64,000 bases of DNA from Corynebacterium confusum (GTDB lineage Bacteria; Actinomycetota; Actinomycetes; Mycobacteriales; Mycobacteriaceae). The DNA is taken from contig NZ_CP047202.1 of NCBI RefSeq assembly GCF_030408715.1, positions 1,655,907 through 1,719,906 of the forward strand, read 5' to 3'. This document shows, piece by piece, positions 18,809 to 28,773 of this stretch; position 1 is the first letter of the stretch, and every line of letters starts with the position of its first letter. The notes under the pieces were generated by a model. It saw only the letters and a program-made list of their open reading frames with translations. It ran no database searches and had not been told where the DNA came from. The translations under genes were made by a program, and so were the position numbers.

Positions 18809-19759
18809 TTAGTTGGACTCGCCGTTCGGAGCGGCGGAGCCGCGGGTCTCGAGCTCCTCCAGCTGGGATTCCAGCAGGGTCTTCAGGCGGGTGCGGTACT
18901 CGCGCTCGAAGGTGCGCAGTTCGGAGATGCGGGTCTCCAGGGCGGTCTGCTGCTGCTTGACCGTGTTCATGATCTCGGTGTGCTTCTTCTCAGCGTCAGC
19001 CTGCAGGGCCGCTGCCTTCTCCTCGGCCTGGCGGATCTGGGCCTCGGCGCGGGAGTTAGCGTCGGACAGCTGCTTCTCGGCCGCGGTGCGCGCGTCGCTC
19101 AGCATGGACTCGGACTCGGCCTTGGCCTCGTTGGTCAGGCGGTCGGCCATCTCCTGGGCCAGGCCCAACACGCGGGCGGCCTGCATGTGGGTCTCCGGGG
19201 TAGCCAGGCCGTTGGCGTCCGCGGTGGCGGCAGCCGCCGGGTTCTCCTTGGCGGTGGAAGCGGAAACGTCCGCGACCTTCTTCTGCAGCTCCTGGTTTTC
19301 CTTCTTGGCGGCCTCCAGGTCGCGGCGGGCCTTGTCCAGGTCCTGCTTGGCCTTGGTGGCCTCGTCCTGGGCGGCCTTCAGCTCCTTGGAGTCGGCGCTG
19401 GACTTGCCAGCGGCGGCGGAAGCCTGCTCCTTCTTGGCGTTCTGCGCGGCCTCAGCCTTGGCGTCGGCCAGCTTCTTCTCGTATTCCTTGTCGAGCTGGG
19501 AGCGAAGGTCTGCCTCGATCTCCTTGCGGAGAGCGGCCTCGTCGACCGAAGAGGTAGTGGGCGCCGCAGAAGCGGTGGCGGCGCCGGACTGCAGGCTGTT
19601 GACCTGCGACTGCAGCTCGTCATTCTCGTCCTGCAGCTGGGCAAGGGCGTCTTCAACCAGGTCGAGGAACTGGTCGACCTCGTCCTCGTTGTAGCCACGC
19701 TTGCCAATCGGCGGCTTGCTGAACGCGACGTTGTGTACATCAGCTGGTGACAGCGGCAT
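18809..19759 (-). CDS. divIVA: DivIVA/Wag31 polar growth protein
   Basis: 316 residues. Membrane-curvature-binding coiled-coil protein that marks cell poles and recruits the elongation machinery; essential in corynebacteria. The N-terminal DivIVA domain is clear ([17 protein letters not shown] then [15 protein letters not shown], residues 1-40). A long Ala/Lys/Glu coiled coil fills most of the rest, broken by a low-complexity stretch (about residues 55-75) and ending in a second coiled coil. The ATG at 19757-19759 is preferred over 19789 because it begins the conserved domain directly and has GAAGAG upstream. The upstream 260 bp has no gene and carries AT-rich promoter-like sequence (TTGGTTACAAT). 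Confidence 0.95.
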   Translation of the reverse strand: MPLSPADVHNVAFSKPPIGKRGYNEDEVDQFLDLVEDALAQLQDENDELQSQVNSLQSGAATASAAPTTSSVDEAALRKEIEADLRSQLDKEYEKKLADAKAEAAQNAKKEQASAAAGKSSADSKELKAAQDEATKAKQDLDKARRDLEAAKKENQELQKKVADVSASTAKENPAAAATADANGLATPETHMQAARVLGLAQEMADRLTNEAKAESESMLSDARTAAEKQLSDANSRAEAQIRQAEEKAAALQADAEKKHTEIMNTVKQQQTALETRISELRTFEREYRTRLKTLLESQLEELETRGSAAPNGESN

Positions 19760-20050
19760 TGACTTCTCTTCCCCTTCAAGTCGGTGCAACCCCGGAGGTT
19801 TCCGGAGCTAATAGAAGATATGAATCAAGCAACGAGCCTACACTCGTCGCCCAACCCAAGGTTTTCTAATCGGACAATAATACGATTCTTCGTTTCATTG
19901 TAACCAAAAGACACAGTAACGGACGATTACTCAAGTCTCAATATTAAGCCGAGGTTGACGATTTTGCACTTTCGTTTACCTCCGCTCCGCTAGTGCCCCG
20001 TCCGTTACCGCCTTGTTCTAGCCCGTCGGCGGCCGGCTAAATCACGGAAA

Positions 20051-20341
20051 CTAGACCATCGTGGCGATGACGATATTCATCAGAATGGCCAGGATGATGA
20101 ACAGGACGATGATTGACATGTCTAGCGCTACCCCGCCCAGCCGCAGCGGAGGAATGAGTTTGCGCAGGGCTTTTACGGGCGGATCTGTGACCGCAAACAG
20201 CGGCTCGGCGCACATCATGAACCAGCGCGGCGGGTTGAACTGCCGGGAAAAGGACTGGATCATCTCGATGATGATGCGCACGATTAGCGCTAGGGAAAAG
20301 ATACGGAGCACGGCGTACAGAATAATTCCTAATTGACTCAC
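20051..20341 (-). CDS. YggT-family membrane protein
   Basis: 96 residues with two hydrophobic halves around a central amphipathic loop (about residues 35-65) carrying the typical P-hydrophobic-RK-IPP pattern (KALRKLIPPLRLGG). YggT proteins sit beside sepF and divIVA in many Gram-positive genomes and are thought to help organise division or cell shape; biochemistry is not established. GTG start, with GAAGGGG just upstream. It lies between the sepF terminator and divIVA. Confidence 0.88.
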   Translation of the reverse strand: MSQLGIILYAVLRIFSLALIVRIIIEMIQSFSRQFNPPRWFMMCAEPLFAVTDPPVKALRKLIPPLRLGGVALDMSIIVLFIILAILMNIVIATMV

Positions 20342-20402
20342 CCCTTCGACCCTATCCGAACTACCCCCACCTTTGGGGAATTACCCGGCAAGCCACGAAA
20401 AA

Positions 20403-20449
20403 TCCCCGGGTGCCCTCACCGGGGTTAACCGGTGGGCAAAGCCCGGGGA
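20403..20449 (-). terminator. Strong terminator after sepF
   Basis: TCCCCGGG (20403-20410) pairs with CCCGGGGA (20442-20449), with further pairing of TGCCC/GGGCA and CACCGG/CCGGTG inside. Reading on the minus strand, TTTTT follows the stem directly. It separates sepF from yggT. Confidence 0.85.
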
Positions 20450-20465
20450 AAAAGCCGTGGCGCGC

Positions 20466-20909
20466 TTAGCGCAGCTGGGCGGCGCGCTCCAGCTCCAGGG
20501 TGGAGATGTTGGCGCGCTCCGGCACGATGGCGAACACGCGGCGGTCGGTGTCTAGACCCTTGGTCAGGTCAACCATGCGGCCGCGCAGCGCGAAGCAGAG
20601 ACCGGCGGCGAAGTCGATGAAGCGCTTGGCGGCGGACTTTTCGGCATCGGTCAGCTCGAAGACAACGGCGTCGCCGTCGCGGAAGGGCTCGCCGATCTTC
20701 GGGGCGTCGTTGTAGGTGGTCAGGGAAATCGGCACGATGGTCGGCCCGAACTCCGGCTCGGCTGGGGTGCGCTCGTAGCTCGGGCGCGGCTGGTAGGCCG
20801 CGGAGCCGGCGGTGGCGTAGCGAGCGTCGTCCTCGTAGTAGGCGTCGTCGTGGTCCATGTCCATCGGCTGCAGGCCGAAGAACTCCTTCGTGCGATCAAT
20901 AAATGACAT
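20466..20909 (-). CDS. sepF: Cell division protein SepF
   Basis: 147 residues. Membrane anchor of FtsZ, the main one in actinobacteria, which lack FtsA and ZipA. An N-terminal amphipathic helix (MSFIDRTKEFFGL) can insert in the membrane. A disordered acidic/Tyr linker (residues about 15-65) follows, then the globular SepF domain (residues about 65-140) that dimerises and binds the FtsZ C-terminal peptide, which is intact in ftsZ upstream in this cluster. A strong terminator follows. Confidence 0.95.
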   Translation of the reverse strand: MSFIDRTKEFFGLQPMDMDHDDAYYEDDARYATAGSAAYQPRPSYERTPAEPEFGPTIVPISLTTYNDAPKIGEPFRDGDAVVFELTDAEKSAAKRFIDFAAGLCFALRGRMVDLTKGLDTDRRVFAIVPERANISTLELERAAQLR

Positions 20910-20972
20910 ATGTGGTCTCCCTCTGACCCGAAATGTACAAGTGTGGTCTGATATGCGTCTTTGCGTTGGTTT

Positions 20973-21728
20973 TTAACCTACTGGCCGCGCGCCCATGATG
21001 CCGGTTCCGACACGCACGATATCCGTGCCGGCAAAAATTGCCTCGCGCAGATCCGCGCTCATCCCGGCCGACAGCTCGAGCGCGTGGCCGAGCTTCTCCC
21101 CCAGCTCGTCGACCAGCTGGCGCGCGGAGGCAAAGACCTCTGCCGCGTCCGCCTCCACGGGCGGGACGACCATGATGCCGCGCAGCTCCAGGTTGTCCAG
21201 ATCCTCGACCACCCGCAGCAGGTCTTCGGCCGTGTCCCAGGCCGCGCCCCCGCGGGACGGATCCGAGTCGTAGGACAGCTGCACGTAGACCGGCAGGTTC
21301 TCGCTGCGCTGGCCGCGCTCACGCGCCAGCTCCACCCCGCGGTCGAGGGCGTGGGCGAGTTTTTCGGAATCCAGCGAGTGCACGCTGTGTGCCCAGCGGG
21401 CCACGTGGTTGGCCTTCTTGGTCTGGATCTGGCCGATCATGTGGAAGCGCATCTCGGGCAGCTGCTCGGACTTGGCACGGGCTTCCTGCTCGCGGTTTTC
21501 CGCAACATCGTTCACCCCCAGCTGGCTAAGCAGCGCGATGTCCTCGGCCGGGTGGAACTTGGTCACCGGTAGCAGGCGCGGCGCCGGGCGGCCGACTTCG
21601 GCGGCCAGTTCGGAGATCTGCACCCGGGTGCTAGCCAGGCCGCGCTCCAACTCGGCGAGCCGGGCTTGGTCGCCGCCCTGGTCTGCCGTGTCCTGCTGGC
21701 GGTCCTGCGGGGTGGCCTTATCGGTCAT
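20973..21728 (-). CDS. YggS-family pyridoxal-phosphate-binding protein
   Basis: 251 residues: a single alanine-racemase-like barrel without the second domain of racemases. The PLP lysine lies in LLPVTKFHP (about residue 58), and HMIGQIQTKK and the late GTDIVRVGTGIMG phosphate-binding segment are typical. The family keeps PLP levels balanced and has no confirmed catalytic reaction. An Asp/Gln/Gly-rich N-terminal extension of about 25 residues is non-conserved. It overlaps pgeF by 11 bp, so the two are coupled. Confidence 0.92.
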   Translation of the reverse strand: MTDKATPQDRQQDTADQGGDQARLAELERGLASTRVQISELAAEVGRPAPRLLPVTKFHPAEDIALLSQLGVNDVAENREQEARAKSEQLPEMRFHMIGQIQTKKANHVARWAHSVHSLDSEKLAHALDRGVELARERGQRSENLPVYVQLSYDSDPSRGGAAWDTAEDLLRVVEDLDNLELRGIMVVPPVEADAAEVFASARQLVDELGEKLGHALELSAGMSADLREAIFAGTDIVRVGTGIMGARPVG

Positions 21729-22482
21729 TGTCGGTCTGCTCCTCCAACCAGATGAGTCCTGCCTGCCGGCCGGTCGTCCCCTCCCGGCGGTAGGAAAAGA
21801 AAGTGGTGTCCTCGATAGTGCAGCGCGGATCCGCCTGGATCGCGGTAACGCCCAGGCCCATCAGCTGCCGGATGAGTCCGGCGCGCACGTCGAGGCCTGG
21901 GGTACCCTTCTCCGTGGTCGTGCGCGACCCGGGCAGGTGGGCCTCGACGTCGGCGGCCATGTCTGCCGGCACCTCGTAGTGCCGTCCGCTGGCGGCCGGG
22001 CCCAGCAGCACCTGCAGGCGCTCGGGCCGGGCCCCGAGATCGCACATCGCCTCGACAGTCGCGGGGACAATTCCGTTGCGCGCCCCTAAGCGCCCGGCGT
22101 GGGCCGAGGCGACCACGCGGGCCTCCGGGTCGGCCAGCAGTACCGGGGTGCAGTCGGCGACCAACACACCCAGGGCCAGCCCCTCGGTGGCCGTAACCAG
22201 GGCATCGGTGGCCTCCACGGGCGCAGAACGCGGGCCGTCGACGACGGTGACGTTGTTGGTGTGGAGCTGCTCCATCCAGACGATGTCATCAAGGCGCAGC
22301 AGCTCCTGCAGGCGCTGCCGATTTGCCGCTACCGCCGCCGGGTCGTCGCCGACGTGTTCGGCCAGGTTGAAAGACTCGTACGGGGACACCGAAGCCCCTC
22401 CCGAGCGGGCCGTAAAGACCATCCGGAAGGGGCGTTTCAGGCGGGCGGGGCGGGTGGTGCGTGCTTCCTCGTTTACTGGCAT
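21718..22482 (-). CDS. pgeF: Peptidoglycan editing factor PgeF (YfiH/laccase-domain family)
   Basis: 254 residues. In E. coli PgeF removes misincorporated L-Ser from peptidoglycan precursors, and older annotations call the family polyphenol oxidase. The conserved metal-site residues are seen in VLVADCTPVLLAD and SAHAGRLG (the His and Cys ligands). Its place directly after ftsZ is typical. The start at 22482 is 32 nt after the ftsZ stop. It is translated with yggS through an 11-bp overlap. Confidence 0.9.
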   Translation of the reverse strand: MPVNEEARTTRPARLKRPFRMVFTARSGGASVSPYESFNLAEHVGDDPAAVAANRQRLQELLRLDDIVWMEQLHTNNVTVVDGPRSAPVEATDALVTATEGLALGVLVADCTPVLLADPEARVVASAHAGRLGARNGIVPATVEAMCDLGARPERLQVLLGPAASGRHYEVPADMAADVEAHLPGSRTTTEKGTPGLDVRAGLIRQLMGLGVTAIQADPRCTIEDTTFFSYRREGTTGRQAGLIWLEEQTDNDR

Positions 22483-22513
22483 GCACTCCAGACTAGCGCG
22501 CGCTAAGGATCAA

Positions 22514-23809
22514 TTAGCGCAAGAAGTCCGGCACGTCCAAGTCGTCGTCACCGCGGTTGTCGCGCTCGTCGCGGTAGCTCGGGCGGTAGTCCTCGCGCGG
22601 GGCCTCGCGCTCGAAGCGCTCACGGGTGGTGAACAGACCGCCGTCTCCGCGGGAATCGCCGGCGCGGCGCTGCCGCTCCGACTCGCGCGGGCTGAAGCCT
22701 TCACGCTCGTCGTGGCGCAGCTGGTGGCGCGGCTCGTAGCCGCCGCGCGGCTCCTCGGCCGGCTCCGGCTCGGTGGCACGGTCGCGGTTTTCGAACAGCG
22801 AACCGGAACGCTGCTGCGACTGCTGCGGGCGGGCCTCGCTAGCCGGCTTATCCGTGGCGTTCTTCTCGGCGTCGAAACCGGTAGCGATGATAGTCACGCG
22901 GACCTCGTCGCCCAGGTTGTCGTCGATGATGGTGCCGAAAATCAGGTTGACGTCTGGGTCGGCCTTCTCCTCGACCATGGAGGAGGCCTCGTAGACCTCC
23001 TGCAAGCCCAGGTCGGAGCCACCGGCCACGGACAGCAGCACGCCCTTGGCGCCTTCCATGGTGGACTCCAGCAGCGGGGAGTTGATGGCCTGCTCGGCCG
23101 CGGTCATGACCCGGTTGTCGCCGCGAGCAGAGCCCACGCCCATCAGGGCGGAGCCGGCGTCGGCCATCACGGAGCGCACGTCGGCAAAGTCGACGTTGAT
23201 CATGCCCGGGATCAGAATCAGGTTGGAAATACCCTGGACACCGTTGTGGAGGACCTCATCGGCGGCGCGGAAGGCTTCCATCATGGACAGGTTCTCGTCG
23301 CCCAGCTGCAGCAAGCGGTCGTTCGGGATGACGATCAGGGTGTCACAGACCTCGCGGAGCTGCTCGATACCTTCCAGGGCCTGGCGGGTACGGCGGGCGC
23401 CCTCGAACTTGAAGGGCTTGGTGACAACACCGACGGTCAGCGCGCCTTGCTTCTTGGCGATGGAGGCCACGACCGGGGCGGCACCGGTGCCGGTGCCGCC
23501 GCCTTCGCCGGCGGTGACGAAGACCATGTCGGCGCCGTTGAGGGCGTCCTCGATCTCGGACTTGTTGTCCTCGGCGGAGGTGCGGCCGACCTCCGGGTTG
23601 GCGCCGGCGCCCAGGCCGCGCGTGGCCTCGCGGCCGATGTCGAGCTTGAAGTCAGCGTCGGAGAAAATCAGCGCCTGGGAGTCCGTGTTGATAGCCACGA
23701 ACTCGACGCCCTTGAGGCCTTCTTCGATCATGCGGTTGACGGCGTTGACGCCGCCGCCGCCGACGCCGACGACCTTGATTTCCGCCAAATTGTTGTTCGG
23801 TGTGCTCAT
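22514..23809 (-). CDS. ftsZ: Cell division GTPase FtsZ
   Basis: 431 residues. Tubulin homologue that forms the Z ring. The GTP-binding signature GGGTGTG lies near residue 103 and the T7 catalytic loop sequence NVDFADVR near residue 205. After the core (to about residue 315) comes a long charged, Arg/Asp/Glu-rich linker of about 100 residues, then the conserved C-terminal peptide [10 protein letters not shown], the SepF docking site. The upstream 231 bp has no gene and probably carries several promoters. Confidence 0.98.
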   Translation of the reverse strand: MSTPNNNLAEIKVVGVGGGGVNAVNRMIEEGLKGVEFVAINTDSQALIFSDADFKLDIGREATRGLGAGANPEVGRTSAEDNKSEIEDALNGADMVFVTAGEGGGTGTGAAPVVASIAKKQGALTVGVVTKPFKFEGARRTRQALEGIEQLREVCDTLIVIPNDRLLQLGDENLSMMEAFRAADEVLHNGVQGISNLILIPGMINVDFADVRSVMADAGSALMGVGSARGDNRVMTAAEQAINSPLLESTMEGAKGVLLSVAGGSDLGLQEVYEASSMVEEKADPDVNLIFGTIIDDNLGDEVRVTIIATGFDAEKNATDKPASEARPQQSQQRSGSLFENRDRATEPEPAEEPRGGYEPRHQLRHDEREGFSPRESERQRRAGDSRGDGGLFTTRERFEREAPREDYRPSYRDERDNRGDDDLDVPDFLR

Positions 23810-23896
23810 GAGAGGTGGTCAAACCTTTCGGGATTTGTTGGTAAATAAACGAGGAATTGCGCGCCTGTGACGCGGTTGCTTTCCATCTTCACTGAC

Positions 23897-23915
23897 ACAC
23901 GTGTAATTTACGTGT
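23897..23915. promoter_or_regulatory. Inverted repeat in the ftsZ upstream region
   Basis: ACACGT and ACGTGT flank a 7-nt AT-rich spacer, giving a 19-bp palindrome 88-106 nt before the ftsZ start. It resembles a dimeric regulator site and overlaps promoter-like AT-rich sequence. The regulator is not known. Confidence 0.35.
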
Positions 23916-24040
23916 TCATTTGCCCGCGTGTCGGTACCCTCAACCTCTACTTTAGGGTTGCTGACATGGGCTTTTATGCAGTTGACGCCCCCACCATACG
24001 GCAATCTGGCAGGGGCGCGAAGTCGCGAATTTTTCCGGCG

Positions 24041-24694
24041 CTAATCGCGCTTGGTCACCAACTCGGGGTTAGTGATATTCCAATGGGTACCGTCCATCTG
24101 CAGCACGGCGGAAAACGCGCGGGCCTTGTCCGCGTTGTCGTCATTCGCACCCCAGACGACGGTGCGCCCCTCCGCCAGGTGCAACGTCGCCGAGTACTTC
24201 TCGTCCATGCTGAGCTTTTCGACCTGCGCGCGCTGGTCCTGCGACAGGGCCGCCAGGATCTCGACGGCGTCAACCAAGCCGGCCTCCTGATTGCTATCGA
24301 TCTCCACGGCGCCTTCCGGCGGCTCGGCGACGACGAACTCCTTGCCCGCCGAGTCGATCAGGTGCGTGCCATCGCCCTCGCGCAGGAAGGCCACGGCCTC
24401 CCGCTCCGTGATGTCCACCTGCACCGTGCCGGGCAGGGAGCGGCCCACCGTCGCGGATTTGACCCACGGCAGCGTGGCCACGCCCTCGGCGGCCGCGTGC
24501 GCGTCCAGGCGCATCAGGTTGCTGCCCTCGGCGATCCCCGAGGCCTCGCGGACCTCTTCCTCCGTGACCTGACTGGCCCCGTTGAGCTCGAAATCCTGGG
24601 CCTTGAACACAGGAAAGAACCACACCACGGCGGCGGCTATGACCACCACCGCTACCAGCGCCCCTGCCACCGAAAGTACTAGCTTGCCCCTCAT
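24041..24694 (-). CDS. ftsQ: Cell division protein FtsQ
   Basis: 217 residues. Bitopic membrane protein of the FtsQ-FtsB-FtsL complex that links the ring to septal wall synthesis. A short cytoplasmic start and one helix (about residues 5-28) precede a POTRA domain (about 32-100; [19 protein letters not shown]) and the FtsQ beta domain. The cytoplasmic tail is very short compared with the E. coli protein, as often in corynebacteria. It overlaps murC by 4 bp. Confidence 0.93.
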   Translation of the reverse strand: MRGKLVLSVAGALVAVVVIAAAVVWFFPVFKAQDFELNGASQVTEEEVREASGIAEGSNLMRLDAHAAAEGVATLPWVKSATVGRSLPGTVQVDITEREAVAFLREGDGTHLIDSAGKEFVVAEPPEGAVEIDSNQEAGLVDAVEILAALSQDQRAQVEKLSMDEKYSATLHLAEGRTVVWGANDDNADKARAFSAVLQMDGTHWNITNPELVTKRD

Positions 24695-26178
24695 CGGAAA
24701 CGCTGCTCCAGCCCAGCCAGGATCTCCGCGGCCACCAGGGTGACCGAGCCAGCGCCCATGGTCAGCACCAAGTCGCCCGGCTGCACGGCTGCGACCACGC
24801 TGGCCGCCGCCGCGGAAAAGTCCGGCTCGTAGAAGACCTCGGTGCCCGCGGGGATCTTGTCGGTGATAATCCGGGAGGTGATCCCTTCCACCGGTTGCTC
24901 GCGGGCGCCGTAGATGTCCAGCACCACCGCCACGTCCGCCAGGCTCAGCGCGTCGGCGAATTCCTGCTGGAATTTCATGGTGCGCGAGTACAGGTGCGGC
25001 TGGAAGCAGACCACCACGCGGCCGGCGCGGGTGGTAGCTTCCACCCGCTCGCGGGCGGCGCGCAGGACCGCGGCGACCTCCGTCGGGTGGTGCGCGTAGT
25101 CGTCGAAGACCTCGACCGGCTCCTGGCCCTTAAGCCCCGCCTCGACGGTCCCGCGGTGCTCGAAGCGCCGGCGCACGCCCGTGAAGTCGCTGAGCCCGTC
25201 GGCCAGCTTGTGCGGGTCCGCGCCCGCCAGCGTGCCGGCCACCAAGGCCGCCGCCGAGTTGAGCACCATGTGGTGCCCGGGGACCTGCAGCAGGTAGTCC
25301 AGGCCCACCGAGTGCCCCGCCACGTCCAGATGGACGGTCACGCGGGTGCCCTCCGCCGTGGCCTCCTCGGTAGAAATCACCGCGCCGGCGAGGATCTCCG
25401 GGGAGCGCTCCACCGCAGCGGGGGTGCCGTAACCCAGCACGTCGATGCCGCGCTGGGCGGCGCGCTGCCCCATCTGGGCCGCGTGCTCGTCCTCCAGGCA
25501 GACCACCAGGTGCCCGGTCGGGGTGATCCGGTCGGCGAAGTCCTCGAAGACCTGGAAATAGGCCTCCGGGGTGCCGAAGAAGTCGAGGTGATCGGGCTCG
25601 ATATTGGTCACCACCGCCACGTCCGGGCGGTAGCGCAGGAGGGACGCGTCCGACTCGTCGGCTTCGGCCACGAAGGCCTTGCCGGTGCCGTGGTGCGCGT
25701 TTGTACCGGCCCGGTTGAGTTGGCCGCCGATGGCGAAGGACGGGTCCTCCCCGGCCTGCTGTAGCGCGTTGACCGTCATCGAGGTCGTCGAAGTCTTGCC
25801 GTGGGTGCCGGCCAGCAGCACCTGGGTGTAGCCCTCCATGAGCTCGCCCAGCAGATCGGAGCGGCGGATGACCGGGATACCGGCCTCCCGCGCGGCGACC
25901 AGCTCCGGGTTGTCCTGCGGGATAGCGGCGAAGGAGGTGACCACGGCGGTCGGCTCAGCGCCGGAAAGCCGCAGGTTCTCCGCCGCGTGGCCGACCGAGA
26001 TTTTCGCACCGAGGGTGCGCAGGACCTCCACGGCGGTGGATTCCTTCTGGTCCGAGCCGGATACGGCGCTGCCCCGGGCCAGGAGGATCCGGGCCAGGCC
26101 GGACATGCCGGCGCCGCCGATGCCCACGAGGTGGACCCGGTCGAGGTTGACTGCGTCGGGGGTGGTTTCGGGGCCCAC
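24691..26178 (-). CDS. murC: UDP-N-acetylmuramate--L-alanine ligase
   Basis: 495 residues. First amino-acid ligase of peptidoglycan precursor synthesis: it adds L-Ala to UDP-MurNAc using ATP. The N-terminal Rossmann motif is [16 protein letters not shown] (residues about 13-28), the P-loop is GTHGKTSTT (about 122-130), and the Mur C-terminal domain carries the DDYAHHPTE motif. Upstream it touches murG and downstream it overlaps ftsQ by 4 bp, so it is in one tight operon. Confidence 0.97.
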   Translation of the reverse strand: MGPETTPDAVNLDRVHLVGIGGAGMSGLARILLARGSAVSGSDQKESTAVEVLRTLGAKISVGHAAENLRLSGAEPTAVVTSFAAIPQDNPELVAAREAGIPVIRRSDLLGELMEGYTQVLLAGTHGKTSTTSMTVNALQQAGEDPSFAIGGQLNRAGTNAHHGTGKAFVAEADESDASLLRYRPDVAVVTNIEPDHLDFFGTPEAYFQVFEDFADRITPTGHLVVCLEDEHAAQMGQRAAQRGIDVLGYGTPAAVERSPEILAGAVISTEEATAEGTRVTVHLDVAGHSVGLDYLLQVPGHHMVLNSAAALVAGTLAGADPHKLADGLSDFTGVRRRFEHRGTVEAGLKGQEPVEVFDDYAHHPTEVAAVLRAARERVEATTRAGRVVVCFQPHLYSRTMKFQQEFADALSLADVAVVLDIYGAREQPVEGITSRIITDKIPAGTEVFYEPDFSAAAASVVAAVQPGDLVLTMGAGSVTLVAAEILAGLEQRFR

Positions 26179-27260
26179 TAGGATTCCTCCTTGGCTTCTC
26201 GGATAGCGGTAGCGATGTGGTCGGCTAGGCGCTGGGCTGCGCCGCCGGCCGCGCTGTCGGCGACCGCCGTGCGCATGGCCTGGAGGCGCTCCTCGTCGCC
26301 CAGGATGGTGCGGATCTCGCGGTCGAGGCGGGCGCCGTCTAGCTCGGCATCGGGAACCTGGACGGCCGCGCCGGCGGCCACCACGTCCTTCGAGTTGAGG
26401 GCCTGCTCGCCGTTGCCGTGTGGCAGCGGCACGTAGATGACGGGCACGCCGGCGGCGGAAACCTCCGCGACCGTCATTGCCCCGGAGCGGCAGACCGCCA
26501 GATCCGCCACCGCCAGGGCCGCGGACATGTCGTCGATGTACGGCACCGGCACATAGCCCTCGCTCGACTCGGGCAGCACGTTCTTCTTGCCGACGGCGTG
26601 CAGGACCTGGAACTCCCCGGACCAGGAGGACTTCACCTCGGCCACGGCGCGGTTAATGCTGGCCGCGCCCTGGGAGCCGCCGGTGACCAGGATAGTGGGA
26701 ATACCCTCGCGCAGGCCCCAGAGCTCGCGCCCGCGGGCGGCGGCCTCCGGATCGTTGCCCAGTTCCGGTCGCACCGGAATGCCGACCTGCTCGCCCGGCA
26801 TGCCCGAATTCGGTTGGGCGTTGAAGCCGATGCCGCCTAGCTTGACGCCCAGCTTATTGGCCAGGCCCGCCAGCGCATTGGTCTCCAAAACGTAGAAGGG
26901 CAGGTGGTGGCTGGCCGCGGCCAGGTAGGCCGGCGCGGCGACGTAGCCGCCGGTGCCGAAGACGGCATCCGCGTCCACCTTCTTGAGAACCTTGCGAGCT
27001 TCCAGCACGGAACGCACCAGGCGGTACGGCAGCTTCAGCAAGTCCAGGCTGAGCTTGCGCGGGATCGGGACCGGGGTGATCATCTCCAGATCGACCCCGC
27101 GGGCGGGAATGAGATCGCTCTCCAGCCCCTTCTGGGTGCCCAGAGCGGTAATACGGGCGCCGTAATCGCGCTGCAGGACAGCGGCCACAGCCAGGGCCGG
27201 CTCAATGTGTCCGGCAGTGCCGCCACCAGCGACGACGACGGATAAAGGCTTTGAATTCAT
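26178..27260 (-). CDS. murG: UDP-GlcNAc:lipid I N-acetylglucosaminyltransferase
   Basis: 360 residues. GT28 glycosyltransferase making lipid II from lipid I at the inner face of the membrane. The N-terminal glycine loop [15 protein letters not shown] (about residues 11-25) and the [13 protein letters not shown] loop (about 195) are intact. The start at 27260 is 10 nt after the ftsW stop, and its 3' end meets the murC start. Confidence 0.97.
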   Translation of the reverse strand: MNSKPLSVVVAGGGTAGHIEPALAVAAVLQRDYGARITALGTQKGLESDLIPARGVDLEMITPVPIPRKLSLDLLKLPYRLVRSVLEARKVLKKVDADAVFGTGGYVAAPAYLAAASHHLPFYVLETNALAGLANKLGVKLGGIGFNAQPNSGMPGEQVGIPVRPELGNDPEAAARGRELWGLREGIPTILVTGGSQGAASINRAVAEVKSSWSGEFQVLHAVGKKNVLPESSEGYVPVPYIDDMSAALAVADLAVCRSGAMTVAEVSAAGVPVIYVPLPHGNGEQALNSKDVVAAGAAVQVPDAELDGARLDREIRTILGDEERLQAMRTAVADSAAGGAAQRLADHIATAIREAKEES

Positions 27261-27270
27261 GAACTACAGG

Positions 27271-28773
27271 CTACCAGCGCCGGCGCGGGTTCCTGTCCCC
27301 GCCGCGCCCGGTGGAATCCTGCCCGCGCGGCGTGGAGCGCACCGGGCGGGTCCGCCCGGTCACCGGGGAGCCGAAACGCTCCTCGCGCTGCTGCTGTCTG
27401 CGGGCACTTCCCCGCCTTTGGGGGCTAGCACCCGGGTGCTCGGGGCGGCGGTCCCAGGGCGCGCCCGAACCGTCGGCGCGGCGACGGCCGCCGCGCGGGG
27501 CGGCATCGGCCGGCTCCGGCTCCGCGATGAAGAACAGACGGTCGAAGAGCGGACGCCCGTAGTTGCGCATCGCCGAGACCGCCTCCGGCTCATGCCGGGC
27601 CACGTTGCACAACAGGCCCATGGAGCCGATGGTGATGATCGCCGCGGTACCGCCGGCCGAGATCATCGGCAGCTGGATGCCGGTCACCGGCAGCAGGCCG
27701 ACGACGTAGCCGATGTTGAAGTAGGCTTGGGCCACCACGCCGGTGGTCAGGGTCGCCGCCATGAGGGCGTGGAACTGGTTCTGCGCGCGCAGGGCGGTGC
27801 GGATACCAAAGAATCCCAGCAGGGCGAAAAGCACGATGACCAGCGCACCGCCCCACAGGCCGAGCTCCTCGCCCACCACGGCGAAGATGAAGTCGTTTTT
27901 CGCCTCCGGCAGGTAGAACCACTTGGCGCGGGACTGGCCGATGCCCACGCCCGCGACGCCGCCGTCGGCCAGCGAGAGGAAGCCCTGGTAGGCCTGGAAG
28001 CCGGTGCCCTGGGTGTCCTGGATGTTGCCCACCAGCGCGTCGAAGTAGGTGTGGAAACGGTGCGAGCGGAAACCGCCCGACAGGAAGACGAAGATCACAC
28101 CCGCCACGGCCAGCCCGATAATGGAGGCGACCACGCGCCAGTCCACGCCGGCGAAGAACAGGGTAAACACGACCACCACGGCGAAGGACATGGCCATGCC
28201 CAGGTCGCCCTGGAGGATAATCAGCAGAAACATCAGGCCCGCGATGGCGGAGTAGACCATAAACGGATCCAACAGGTCCTTCGGGCGGTGCTGCTTATTG
28301 GCCAGCGCCGAGGCGCCGAACAGGCCGATGGCTACGCGCGCCAGCTCCGAGGGCTGCAGGGAAATGGGACCCAAGATGATCCACGACTGGGAGCCGACCT
28401 CCGCGCGGCCGGTACCCACCCCCGGGATGAGCACCAGGATCAGCAACACGATGGACAGCAAAAGGATCCACGGGATGGCCCAGCGCATGGCGCGCGGCGG
28501 GATCTTCAGCGCCACCCAGAACGCCAGCAGGCCGACCAGGACCATCGCGGACTGGCGCAGCGCCTGGCCCCAGACCAGTCCGGATTCCACGAGGGACTCG
28601 GCCATGGAGGAAGAAAAGACCATCGTCACGCCGATGCCGACGAGCAGGAAGATGATGATCCGCAACATCAGATAGTCCAGCCCCGGCCACTTGTTCATCT
28701 GCTCGTGGCGACGCTCGAGGAAATTGGCCACCCGCTGCCCGGGCTTGGCTGACTTCTGCGTTGTGGAGGTCAT
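27271..28773 (-). CDS. ftsW: SEDS-family septal glycosyltransferase FtsW
   Basis: 500 residues with about ten membrane helices. It polymerises lipid II at the septum together with FtsI. The conserved late loop (PVTGIQLPMISAGGTAAI) is present. The C-terminal 100 residues or so form an Arg/Gly/Pro-rich cytoplasmic tail ending RNPRRRW, longer than in most bacteria. The start overlaps murD by 4 bp. Confidence 0.96.
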   Translation of the reverse strand: MTSTTQKSAKPGQRVANFLERRHEQMNKWPGLDYLMLRIIIFLLVGIGVTMVFSSSMAESLVESGLVWGQALRQSAMVLVGLLAFWVALKIPPRAMRWAIPWILLLSIVLLILVLIPGVGTGRAEVGSQSWIILGPISLQPSELARVAIGLFGASALANKQHRPKDLLDPFMVYSAIAGLMFLLIILQGDLGMAMSFAVVVVFTLFFAGVDWRVVASIIGLAVAGVIFVFLSGGFRSHRFHTYFDALVGNIQDTQGTGFQAYQGFLSLADGGVAGVGIGQSRAKWFYLPEAKNDFIFAVVGEELGLWGGALVIVLFALLGFFGIRTALRAQNQFHALMAATLTTGVVAQAYFNIGYVVGLLPVTGIQLPMISAGGTAAIITIGSMGLLCNVARHEPEAVSAMRNYGRPLFDRLFFIAEPEPADAAPRGGRRRADGSGAPWDRRPEHPGASPQRRGSARRQQQREERFGSPVTGRTRPVRSTPRGQDSTGRGGDRNPRRRW

